A stretch of DNA of 64,000 nt from Tetrastigma voinierianum (taxonomy: Eukaryota; Streptophyta; Magnoliopsida; Vitales; Vitaceae), in assembly GCA_016808115.1 (NCBI GenBank), contig JAEQBH010004423.1:124001-188000 (forward strand), given 5' to 3'. Every line of letters starts with the position of its first letter. The stretch's first letter is position 1. The notes beneath the pieces were generated by a model that saw only the letters and a program-made list of their open reading frames with translations, had not been told where the DNA came from and did no database searches. A program made the translations under genes and the position numbers. Below are positions 54,641-64,000 of this stretch, piece after piece.

Positions 54641-55540
54641 ACATCAATGAAACAAGCGATTGAACTAACATCTTCATGGGCCGAGCTAGACATGCCGAGA
54701 TGAGGTAAGCACCCGACTGCACCTCAAAGAACTAGAGCACATGCATCTTGTGACCGGCTAGAACACCTCGTCACATAGGATCTAAGGCCCGGCGGGAGGC
54801 ATTCGAAGCCTCATTATCCACTTTTAGCGAACATGGAGGTGTTCGCACAGACGAGAAGACATGGGCGGAATTGACCGCATTAATCACTTACAGGCTAACG
54901 TCGGTCCATTGGCTAAGCTAGGTCAAGCGAAAAGAAGGAGTTTGCCTGAAAGGAAGGCGAGTAATGAATAGGTTGTGGCTCCTCTAAGCCATCTGTCAGG
55001 GGAGGTAGAATATCCCGAGTGGTTGGCCAACGTTGTTATCGTCAAAAAAGCAAACGGCAAGTGGCGGCTTTGCATCGATTTCTAAATATCAATAGAGACT
55101 TGCTTGAATGGCTTTCTCTACCTCGGATTGACCTCATAGTGGATGCCACGGTACGTCGTGAACTCCCTCGACTTTATGAAACTTTCTCTGGCTATAACCA
55201 GTTCAGTATGGATCCCAACGACTAAGAGAAGACCTCGTTCATTCTTGGTGGAACCTACGCTGTCGGTGTGCCCTTTGAATTAAGAATGCGGGAGCCACCC
55301 ACGAGTTGGTAAACGGGATGTTCCAAAGCAAATTAGACATCTATGGAGGTACTATAGGCGACATGTTGGTAAATCGGTTAATTGAGCTCCACACCAACCC
55401 ACCTAGCAGAAGTTCCAGGTCCTAAAGCTATAATATGAAGTTAAGCCTAGCTAAGTGCGCCTTGGGTCTCAGTGGTCAGGAAGTTCTTGGGTTTTATAGT
55501 CACTTAATTTGAGAAATAAAGTAAACCGGACAAGATAAAG
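54641..55540 (+). pseudogene. Reverse transcriptase remnant of element I, cut by element J
   Basis: Blocks: PEWLANVVIVKKANGKWRLC (about 55,015-55,075), LPRIDLIVDAT, SGYNQFSMDPND, a scrambled VPFELRM (MPFGLKN in relatives), then YGGTIGDMLVNR near 55,340-55,375. In relatives the last block is the catalytic VYVDDMLVKS, so the first catalytic Asp appears to be Gly here. NMKLSLAKCALGLSGQEVLG, FYSH follows. The coding homology stops at 55,540, exactly where LTR J starts. Confidence 0.75.
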
Positions 55541-57196
55541 TGATTAGTTTCTTGTTGTTGGAGTAGGTGTTCGGAATCAACAAAATTTATAACCTAGGAT
55601 TCCTACTAAGTAGCAAAGCTGCTGCGATATAGTGGCTCTAAATTCGAACCACGAGGATGAGTTTTCATGGTAGGGAAAGTTGCGATTACGCATTGAAAAT
55701 GGTGTTTTTCTCGTTGGATTCAGCAGTTTGTGGGAAGCTTAGGTGTGTGTGAATGGTTGGCGAAATAACTAAAGTGAAAAGTTGAGAAATCGCGAAGTCT
55801 CGGAGCCCATTTGGGCTTAGGATTCTAGGTTAACCAACATGTACTCGGGTCTATATCCTCGCGTTTGGGAGCATGACATATAGTCATTTCCCGAACCGGA
55901 TCTTCATTTAGTTTTAAAACCTAAACCCGAATAGTTTTCCTTTTTGAAAGATAACATTTCTAGCATAAATCACTAGTAGTAAAAACACATCTCAAAAAAC
56001 ACTACCTACGATAACTAATAGGGAGACAACTAGCGGGCCTCGGTAGATCAGTGAAAACATCACTTGAACCCGAAAAACTTGCCAAATACACATTAAAGAG
56101 CATGCTTAAGAGATTTTAACCTCAGTAAGAAGCGGGGGCACAATACCCTAAATACAAACGTAAACGTGAACATACGGCTAAGCCCCGAAAGCAACCTTTC
56201 AGTGGCCTTCCTTCCAAAGGATCGGGAGGTATTAGCCAAGCATCCTTGATTTGTCATCATCAAGGGATTGTTTGAAACGAAAAATCACGAAAGTGAAGGA
56301 GAAGAGAAAGAGAAAAATTACCAGACAAGGAGAAGCCGTGCTTGAGCGATTGATTGAATGACACAAAAGTTGATTTGATTACAAGCATGGTTGAGGCTTA
56401 TATAGGCTCGGTAAAGGAGGAAATTCTACAAATGTGTGCTAAGAGAATCAAAATTACATAAGGGCAAACTTGTAGTGAAACCACCCGACAAGTGGGTGCG
56501 ATCGGGAGACACGGGTGAGTCACGAGGTGAGAGAAGGTTGCGAAGGCTGGCGCTGCGAGATTTAGCGAGGTTGCGAAAATTAGCCGCTGGAAATTTCTCA
56601 ACTACGAAATTTGCGAATTTGCCAAATTTACAACCCAAAATTTCGCCCGAGTTTTCTCCTCCAGGCTTCAATAGATTTAGCTCAAATTCACTAGATTTAG
56701 TCTGAGCCTTGGAATTATTTCAGGGTTCAATGTGTTTGAGTCAAATTGGAAAATAAGAAGACATTGACACCCAGAAGACTTCACACCAAATAACTACAAA
56801 TCTTGATCGATACTTGAAGCGAGGACCTAATGCTTAATCAATTGAGTTATTGAGTGGTCAGTATGCAAAGCACATAAAACTTGCCATAAATAGGAAGCAA
56901 TGTTGCACACTATTTGGGTCTTGATCTGCTCCCACTATTTGAGACATTTACTGAAAGTCCCATAGCATGAGGAGGAGAAAGAGAAGATCATCAGGATATA
57001 TTTTTCTGAGTAATTTGTTTGTTCAAGGTAATATGCAAAATATTTTTGACCTTTAGTGTATTAATTTAGGATGTTGTATAAGAGACTGAGCAGAGACATG
57101 CCACCCTGGGAGCAAAATTTAAAAGCGACTGTTTATTCCAGAAATCGACTAGAACTTCCGACAAAATCTAAGTGTTTTTGGGTGATCGGTTGCACA
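55541..57196 (-). repeat. 3' LTR (left copy) of element J
   Basis: The low-coordinate end starts TGATTAG at 55,541, matching TGATTCG at 63,324 of the right copy. On the minus strand the probable start is TGTGCAACCG near 57,196. It is preceded by the purine tract read as the complement of 'ttttccttcctccccc' (57,203-57,218). U3 has a TTCGCAAC motif cluster (56,535-56,620). The minus-strand TATA box is at 56,397-56,406 (CCTATATAAG). Many small indels separate it from the right copy. Confidence 0.7.
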
Positions 57197-58079
57197 AATA
57201 AATTTTCCTTCCTCCCCCAACAAACTCTGCCCATTACCATGGCCCCATACACCATCTAAATAGAATCAGTCCCATTCTTATTTCATACTTATTGCATTCT
57301 TGAGGTGCAATCTTTGAACTTCATTCACCCGAAAGTCCGTTAATATGGATTCGTGGGTATTCTGACCAATGCAGGTTTAAGGCATCAAGTCAAAGGATCT
57401 TTCAACCTGAAGCTCTCGGGTTTCACATAGGACTTGAATGATTTTAAAGTCGGCACCACAACTCGCTAAACTCCACCGTACCTGCCTTAGTGAGCACAAG
57501 AACCGGGGCGACTCCGACTACGATTGACAGGGCGCGGGCTTTAAAAACATATACCTCTCGGACCGTGCCGGTTCAAGGCAAGCTTTGCCGATGGCTTTAC
57601 TTATCTCTTTTTTCTTTTTTTCTTTTGTCTTTTCTTTTCTTTTGGAAGACATTGGCCTTCATTCTTGAAGACTATAACCTATTAACATAGGGCATCAACC
57701 AAAGCTAAGGTTGGTTTCAAAGTAAGAAGAATATCAGGCTCCTGAACCTCATGGTGGCCCGTCTTTGTTGTAATGTAATAGATGAGAATGGTGGAAAGGC
57801 AGGGGGAGTAGTGATTACGGGGTCATCAGCCGACCAAACTCAATCAAGCATCTGGAATCATTCCGCATTTGGTATCGCCACGATTACTTCAAATTTTCAA
57901 CTTGTACGGAAGGGCAAGATCACGATACGGGATCAATGAGATATAAAAGTAGAGAAAAATAGTTTTGTATCATATAACATGGTGAATTTAAAAATTTTTG
58001 ACTTTTGCTAAGCAGTAAACAAATAAGTCATAAAACAAAAACCATTTCTTTGGTGTATGCATTTACAAGTAAGACTAAA
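57197..58079 (-). other. Region between accessory ORF and LTR in element J
   Basis: No recognised domain. The plus-strand open stretch at 57,751-57,939 shows no known motif. A pyrimidine-rich run lies near 57,603-57,645. Confidence 0.35.
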
Positions 58080-59959
58080 GCCAAAGTATGAACATCACTT
58101 CGCGCTTCATGTCTGGCGGCGTGGCGAAGCGAAAGTTGGGGGGAAGTGGTACCTCTGATCGATCATTTGGAGAAATATCCTCAGTGTTACGTGAAATTTG
58201 AGGTCTTTGTGGGTGAAGTAGGCGGATCTTCTTTGCGTTTGCCAATACATCCAAGAAGGCTGCGGGGTTGGTAGTGGAGGGCGAATCTGTCCCCGGGAGA
58301 TGGGCGAGGCTTGAGGCGGGGCTGAGGAGAGGCGGCGGGGCGAATGTCTCTCTAGCCCCGTAGTGCGCTGGATCGAGCTAGACCTCGGTGTGGGTCATCC
58401 TCTACGCCGGTGTGGCTGTGAAGGTACACCAAATGGAAGGCTGTAGTGGGTCGGGAATGTGCGGACCGTCTCCATGAGAGCCGGGGGGCTCCCTGGCGGG
58501 AGGGTAATGTGCTGCGATTGTTTGTGTGGAGGTGTTTAGCCACCTTGCCTCCAGGCCAGGCAGTGGGCATGGGCCGGGGAGTGTGGAAGGTGGGGGCATC
58601 GGGCACAGCGATGCGAAGTTGAAGCTACCCCCGGAGGAGTGGTCGGTGGGTGAAGAAGAGGCCCGGAGGGGATACTAGTGAGCGGGAATTTGGAGGCTTC
58701 CCATTGTGGCCTATGGGGACAAGTCTAGAAGCGAGGTTCTCATCATCATTTCGTCCTGTCGATCTCGGGAGGGAAGATGAAGCTTGTGGGGAGAAGCAGT
58801 CCGCCCATCAATCAATGGCTGGGGTGGCCTCACCGGTAGCGACCTTCCCATCTGAGCTCGGCGGGACAGTATGCTTGGCCCACTTGACATAATGGCGATG
58901 AAATGAGAGGCGGGGACTCGGTGAGGCGACTCGGCGGTGGACTGTCCTTGAAATGGAATAATGAGGTCTCATCGACTCACGCCATTTGAACGGGTATCCC
59001 TGCGAAATACGTTACAACACCTGCAGGATGGCTCTCTCCTGCGGGCGTATCACCGAAGTGGAAACATATTAGACCTCAAAGCGTGGTCTATCGCGAAAGC
59101 ATCTGTTGTGGAAGATGGCGCACGAGTATCTGACCCACTAGGCGCATCCATAGAGAAGTCGGGACCCGTCTCCTTAGTCGAAGGATGGGGCCATTGTCTA
59201 TATGGCCGCGTGGCGGGGACCAGCGGATGGAGGCTGAAGTGATATTGGAGGCGTATCCGGCTGCAGTCGATGAAATGAAGCGGTCGGGTTGGCCTCGCTG
59301 GATGTCATCGTATGATAGAACTCGATGTGACCGAGGATAATAAAATCTTGGCCAGCGACACCGTGAATGGCTCGGATAAGTATCATTTGTATGAGGAGCA
59401 TGGAGTCTCGGGCCGGTCGCGAGGAAAATCTTAGGGAAATCATAGTACACCTCCCTATGAAAATCTCTATCCCTGCAGCTAACATTCCCCGGGATGGGGT
59501 CGTAGGGGAAGTAAGGTCGTCGGATGATGGACCCCGAAGATAGGTCTTGGGCTCCGGAAATACCCTGATAAGGTGGAGAGGGCGGCACCCTGGATCTCGA
59601 TGTAGATGACTCTCCTGGGCATGATGTCCGGTGGGGCCCTTAGGTGGCAGGATGTGAAGGAGGCGGCGAATTAGGCTGGCAGAGTATAGTATCTCCTATG
59701 GGGGCGGGGGGCCGCGGAGGAGGAACCTCGGCATCTCAGTGCGGGCGGGAAACGGCATTAGTAGTGGGGCGGCGGCGGGCGCTGCAGGGCCGGCGCTGGC
59801 GGGGCGACGGGGGCCGGCAGCCCGGCGGGAGACCCGGCGGCGGGTCGGCGGCAGCATGGAAACCGACGGCGACCCGGGAGAGGGCCGACGGTAGGAGAGT
59901 GGGGCCACACCAGTGCACCAGCGACTGAAAAGAGCCAGGCTACATCTTGTCGCCGCCAT
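58080..59959 (-). pseudogene. Accessory ORF of element J
   Basis: On the minus strand a methionine at 59,959 begins MAATRCSLALFSR, followed by a proline- and arginine-rich low-complexity N-terminus. The stretch 59,588-59,088 contains SGSIIRRPYFPYDPIPGNVS, CRDRDFHREVYYD and a later FYYPRSH. It resembles the conserved core of extra ORFs carried by related plant Ty3 elements (pattern SIIRRP..PI.GN..CR.R.FH.E.Y.D, then FFYPR), recalled from memory. It occupies the position after pol that the PF20167-like ORF holds in element A. Stops and indels break it. GC content is much higher than in its surroundings. Confidence 0.5.
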
Positions 59960-60240
59960 TTCGGACTTGAGGGAAGCGGCCTAGAGAGGAGAAAGAGATT
60001 TTTCGAAGGATGATTTGTGAGTTGAAAATGAAATGGAACAAGGAGTTTATAAAGGGGAGGAGGGGTGGGTGGGAAGATGTGAAATTAATGGCTTTTTTAT
60101 GACCGGTAATTTGAATGGCTCAAAGATTAGAAAAATTAATTTCGGGAGCGTCAAGCGGAGGGTTCACGGGAAACTAGAGTTGCGGGGAGGAGGAGAAGAT
60201 GAGCAGGTGCCGGCGGGTTGCGAAAGTCGCCTGCAAATTT
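59960..60240 (-). promoter_or_regulatory. Putative internal promoter of element J
   Basis: On the minus strand, TTTATAAA at 60,053-60,046 lies 87 bp before the accessory ORF start, followed by a pyrimidine-rich leader. Upstream, TTCGCAACCC at 60,224-60,215 repeats the U3 motif of this element's LTR. No transcript evidence is available. Confidence 0.45.
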
Positions 60241-60699
60241 TCGGGTTCTTGAAAATTTTCATAACTGAGCACTCTCGGTAATTTTGACCCTCCACTGAAC
60301 TATTACACTGACAAAACAGACGAAAATTATGAAGTTAAGCTAGAAAAAATAAGAAAAGAGACTACAAAATTTGGAAATTAAAAGTTATTAATGGAAATCC
60401 TAATTTAAAAATCGACATAAAACAAAACAAAAATCTAACTAAAAATTTGGGTGGTTTCCCGAGTTCCTGCGAGAACCACTCCTGTGATCTTGAAAGGGTC
60501 TCATGGGGATCGAGGAAGCTCCTCCATGCTTGGAGTGGTGTCTTTGCGAGTTGAGTCCAACTTTTGCTGTTGATGGTTGTTAAGCATTATGATTTTTGGT
60601 GGTGCGGGTGGCACAGCAGTCACGGAGGCCCGCGTGCGGTTGATCCTTCATCAGCGCTAACGGTTCTCAATTAATTCTTCTTCTGCAGTTTGTGAATCT
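60241..60699 (-). other. Protease-accessory junction in element J (pol deleted)
   Basis: Minus-strand translation gives only the start of the acidic linker downstream of protease. The RT, RNase H and integrase expected here are missing. The deletion joint lies near 60,300-60,450. Confidence 0.4.
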
Positions 60700-61340
60700 T
60701 GGCTTTCCCTTCCTTGCCACCTAAGCGGGCTAACCGACTTACGCTCCTTGTCCTTGGTAAACATCACACATTATTCAAATGAAAAATGTTAGCTCCAAAG
60801 CCATGTTGCCAAAGGTGAGCTACATAACCCGATTCAGACATTGAATTATAGCATTAAATTTGTGGCAAATGGCCTCGAGCTATGATGGGCACTTGGTGAG
60901 TGCTCATACAGTGGCTCTGTATCAGAACCACAAAATCGCGGATAATGAAATTATCTACCTTTTACCAGGAACTTGTCCTCCAACTATCCTTTGGTATTTT
61001 CAACGATCGATGCGCTAAGGGGATAGGGTGATATTGGTAGGCTTGACTCCCGAACCTAGCTGTACATTGAGTTTGGCGGTAGATTGACTTCGCGGCTCCC
61101 AAATCAGCGGTGCCTTGTCTGTCTGAGGTCTCTCCAATGTTGGCCCGGGATGGTGGGGATCTGGATCTTTGTATTACTAACAAAGGGTTTTGCCTTTGGA
61201 TGATAGGTGACTTGTTCGATGGAAAGGCCTTCTTATTAATGCCCAATCCCTTTTTGACAGTGCACAAGTCCTTTAGGAATTTAGCATAAGTTGGAACCTG
61301 TTTGATCATATCAAGCAGCGCGATGTTCACCTTGACCTAC
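60700..61340 (-). pseudogene. Aspartic protease region of element J
   Basis: The minus-strand frame 61,330-60,962 begins VNIALLDMIKQVPTYAKFLK, DLCTVKKGLGINKKAF, the gag-pro linker. It then reaches ADLGA (active site), shifts frame, and resumes LAHRSLKIPK. Beyond 60,962 further blocks appear in another frame: VPIIARGHLPQ (family: VPIILGRPFLA) and an ANIFHL segment. Multiple indels make it non-functional. Confidence 0.7.
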
Positions 61341-63000
61341 CTCAGCACTTCAGGATACATGCTTAAAGCCTTCTTTTCACTTAGTGCTTGAGGGAAATAG
61401 GGTGGGGGTGGGAGATGGGGGATGTTTCTTTCATCGAATCTTCTTTGATGATTATGTGTTTTGACTCCCCTTATCACGTTCTACGGTTTTCCTGAGGCTT
61501 GGACCACTGGGCGCCAGTTTCATACCACTCCTTAAAGTGATAATGGCTTGGGCTTCATCCATTTAATGAGGGCTCGTGAGAAAGGTTAGTTCATGCATAC
61601 CTGGTTATGGGCGATTGTATGGGAGGACCTCCTCACTTGATGGCGATTGTTAGAACTCTTGATGGATGAATGCATGGTATCGATTTTGATTTAGGCTTTT
61701 GTGAAGCCCTTGATCACTTTGTCTATGGAGCTTTCTACCTTTTCTATTCTTTAGTTTATTTGAGCATTGATAGTTTTCTTCTCTTCCATAAAATTCCCCG
61801 CCCACCTTGCTCGAATTCCGATACTTGCTCCACAATTGATAAGTTGGTGGTTCTTCTTCAACGAGAGGTATGGACCCGATACATTTGCTGCTGATGTGCT
61901 CTGAGAACATATCACAGGAGGGTTTTAAGGCTTCGAGGGCGAGGATTAGGGTGGATTTCTTCAGTTGGGATTACTCAGTGTTACCATGGGCATCATTTGG
62001 TGGCTATTATTATTTCCCACGCGACATTTGCATTTTCTACCATTAAATCCCACTGCGAGAAGGAAATTGGGCGCTGCTCCCTTGATGACGAGGTAGATTG
62101 GCGATTGGAAGGCATGATTTGGCCCTAGGCATAGATGCCTCGACCCTTGCCCATATCTCTTGAGTGAGTTTCTCTGCTCCGAGTTCTTCCATCATACATT
62201 TAGGATGGATAACAGCAACCCAATTCCACATCCTCGGGTTGGTGCATAAATGCTCCCTCGGGTATGCGGTGGTTTCATCACTCCTACACCTCCCTTGGAT
62301 TCGGCTCATCCCATCCTTTGGAGAGTTTCGGCCACGTGGTTCAAAAAGTCCATGGCTTCATCAGGATTTTTGCTAAGGAAGTCCCCTCCGCACATGGTCT
62401 CTAGGAGTTGTTTTCATGGAAGGGGACATGCCATGTGAAATGGTTCGAGCATCCATGTATCAAAGCCGTGATGAGGGCATACCTTGATGGTCCGGATATC
62501 TTTCAAACAACGATAAAATCTTTCAACTGCATGGTGCAAAGGTGTGAATCTTCCTCTTGAGGTTGTTGGTCTTATGAGCAGCGAGAAGAACTTCTCTTCA
62601 AAAATTCAGCTGCGAGGGCAGCAGTTCTGATGGTCCTTGGCCTTAGTGAATTAAGCCAAATTTTGACTTTATCTTTGAGGTCAAAGGAAAGCCCGGCAAG
62701 CGAGTCCATATCAAATGCACCCTCCTTGAAAGTAGTGCAGCCTCCTCGAAATCCGGGCATATGCGTGTATGGATTTTCGTTTTCCATACCATGAAAAGTT
62801 GGGAGCAAGGGCACCAAGTACGGTCTCACTGCCACATCCTCTGCAAGGGGTATAATGCATGAGGGTGCACTCACCCTTGGTGGGTGAATGTGATCCCTCA
62901 TCGATCTGTAGGCATTGGGTTCCCGATGAACCCCCTATTGGCTTTGCTATTCCTCAGGTGGAGTCTCCATCTGATTGGTGTGTAGGCTAACTTCACAACC
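61341..63000 (-). pseudogene. Gag region of element J
   Basis: The minus-strand frame 62,901-62,572 reads MRDHIHPPRVSAPSC, VPLLPTFHGMENENPYTHMP, LSFDLKDKVKIWLNSLRPRT and LAAEFLKR. It matches the Ty3 gag core where relatives read FPFTLKDKAKxWLNSLRPRS. The C-terminal part follows in other frames (LLETMCGGDFLSKNPDEAM near 62,400, and a FMEKEN-type linker at 61,650-61,910). The start methionine at 62,901 is natural for this family. Frameshifts prevent a full product. Confidence 0.75.
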
Positions 63001-63323
63001 CTCTTCGATTGAAGCACTAGCCTTTCGATCTTGCTGTGGTGTTTTACGTCCCACCATAGCGCTATGATCACACCAGCGAAACCAGCAAAAACTAGACTAA
63101 CAAAAGGTTATTGGATTTAGCTAATATCAAAACAGCTATTGCATGATCTGCATGAGAGTCATTCAAACTCTGCGTGAAATCTTCAAATTCCCACTATGAT
63201 AAAGCGCAAGTGAAAAAATGAATAAAATAAAAAGAAATGAGATAGCACCAAGAGCTTGTGATGTGAATCACAAGTTCAACGCTTTTCTCTCACTAGAGGG
63301 CACCATCACTTAGCGGCGCCAAT
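63001..63323 (-). promoter_or_regulatory. Leader and primer-binding site of element J
   Basis: Read on the minus strand, TTGGCGCCGCTAAGTGATGG begins at 63,322, immediately inside the LTR. It is a clear primer-binding site complementary to a tRNA 3' end finishing GGCGCCA. A single copy is present, unlike the duplicated leaders of A, B and C. Confidence 0.7.
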
Positions 63324-64000
63324 TGATTCGTTCTTATTCGGGTGGGTGTTAGGTCCAGCTTAAAATTTATAACCTAGGATTCCCTCTTCTTTGCGTGGCA
63401 AAGCTATTTAACGTGTATAGTGGCTCAGATTAGAACACGGGGATGGGTTTTCTTCGTGAGAGAAGAGTTACGATGCATTGAAAATGGTGTTTTCCTCGTT
63501 GGATTCAACGGTTGTGGGAAAGCGATTATTGTGAATAGTTTATTTGAAAACTAAAGTAAAAGTTGAGAGAAATCATGAAGTCTCGAATTGCTTGGGCTTA
63601 GGATTACAGGTAGCTTGACATGTACTGAGTCTATATCCTCGCGTTTGGGAGCATGACATACAGTCATTTCCCGAACTGGATCTTCATTTAGTTTTAAAAC
63701 CTAAACCCTAATAGTTTTCCTTTTTGAAAGATAACATTTCATTAGCATAAATGTCCCTAGCAGTGAAAACATATCTCAAAAACACTACCCTACGATAACT
63801 CTGTAGAGACAACTAAATGAGCCTCAGTGGATCTAGTGAAAGTATCCTTGAACCCAAAAACTTGCCAAATACACATTAAAGAGGCATGCTTGAGATTTTA
63901 ACCTCGGTGAGACGGGGCACAAATACCTAAAATACAAACGTAAAAACATGAGAACATGCGAAATTAAGCCCAAAAACAACTGGTGGCCTTCCCTTCAGAT
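63324..64000 (-). repeat. 5' LTR (right copy) of element J, cut by window end
   Basis: Homologous to 55,541-56,200 in the same orientation, over its first 680 bp. The LTR end (minus strand ...CGAATCA) lies next to the primer-binding site. U3 and TATA lie beyond the window. Confidence 0.75.

Larger units (their letters stand above)
51950..55540 (+). mobile_element. Element I: Tat-like Ty3/gypsy retrotransposon, 5' half
   Basis: In order on the plus strand: an LTR/leader-like region, gag core, gag C-terminus, protease and RT. RT is cut at 55,540 by the insertion of element J. Blocks such as PEWLANVVIVKKANGKWRLC, LPRIDLIVDAT and SGYNQFSMDPND identify the Tat lineage and not Athila. All frames are broken. 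The remainder should lie beyond the right end of the window, on the far side of J. Confidence 0.75.
55541..64000 (-). mobile_element. Element J: minus-strand Athila-like element nested in element I
   Basis: The left LTR (55,541 to about 57,196) and the right LTR (63,324 to beyond 64,000) are direct repeats, sharing 'aaaatttataacctagga', 'cattgaaaatggtgtttt', 'tctatatcctcgcgtttggg' and other runs. Minus-strand order from the right: LTR, primer-binding site, gag, protease, pol deletion, accessory ORF, LTR. The right end lies outside the window. It sits in the RT of element I, so it is the younger of the two. Confidence 0.8.

Noticed and set aside
59644..59928. 94-codon plus-strand glycine/arginine-rich ORF
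   Set aside because: Complement of the proline-rich N-terminus of the J accessory ORF; low-complexity GC-rich composition.

Overview
This window looks like nuclear DNA from a flowering plant, most likely a eudicot. It holds one intron-rich housekeeping gene with plant-type splice sites. The rest is mostly degraded LTR retrotransposons of the plant Ty3/gypsy lineages Athila, Tat and Del/Tekay, plus non-LTR and MITE-like insertions. Every retroelement reading frame is broken by stops and frameshifts.

Layout. 1-1,300: repeat-like, unresolved. 1,300-14,066: a plus-strand Athila-like element (A) with decayed gag, protease, reverse transcriptase, RNase H, integrase and an accessory ORF after pol. 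14,088-16,472: a minus-strand Athila-like LTR with its primer-binding leader (B). 16,645-22,865: a minus-strand Athila-like element (C) lacking most of its RT. 22,866-25,277: the 3' end of a plus-strand element (D). 25,547-27,925: two facing LTR-like blocks (E, F). 28,590-30,863: a minus-strand Tekay-type LTR (G). 31,039-35,824: a deleted plus-strand Tekay-type element (H) with a 37-bp minisatellite. 35,825-39,400: AT-rich intergenic DNA.

39,582-49,652: an 11-exon homolog of TOM40, the pore of the mitochondrial outer-membrane import complex. Exon 4 carries in-frame stops and exon 11 is frameshifted, so it is either a young pseudogene or has sequence errors. A LINE remnant and a MULE-like MITE with a 9-bp target duplication lie in its introns. 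50,010-51,900 is mostly featureless. 51,950-55,540 is the 5' half of a plus-strand Tat-like element (I). A minus-strand Athila-like element (J, 55,541 to beyond the window end) is inserted in its RT.

The most interesting pattern is regulatory. Each Athila-type LTR has, just upstream of its TATA box, a cluster of short CpG-rich repeated motifs that differs between families. In elements A and J, a second motif-plus-TATA block lies inside the element, upstream of the accessory ORF, and resembles that element's own U3. This suggests that the accessory ORF has its own promoter copied from, or evolving with, the LTR. The primer-binding leaders of A, B and C are also tandemly reiterated.
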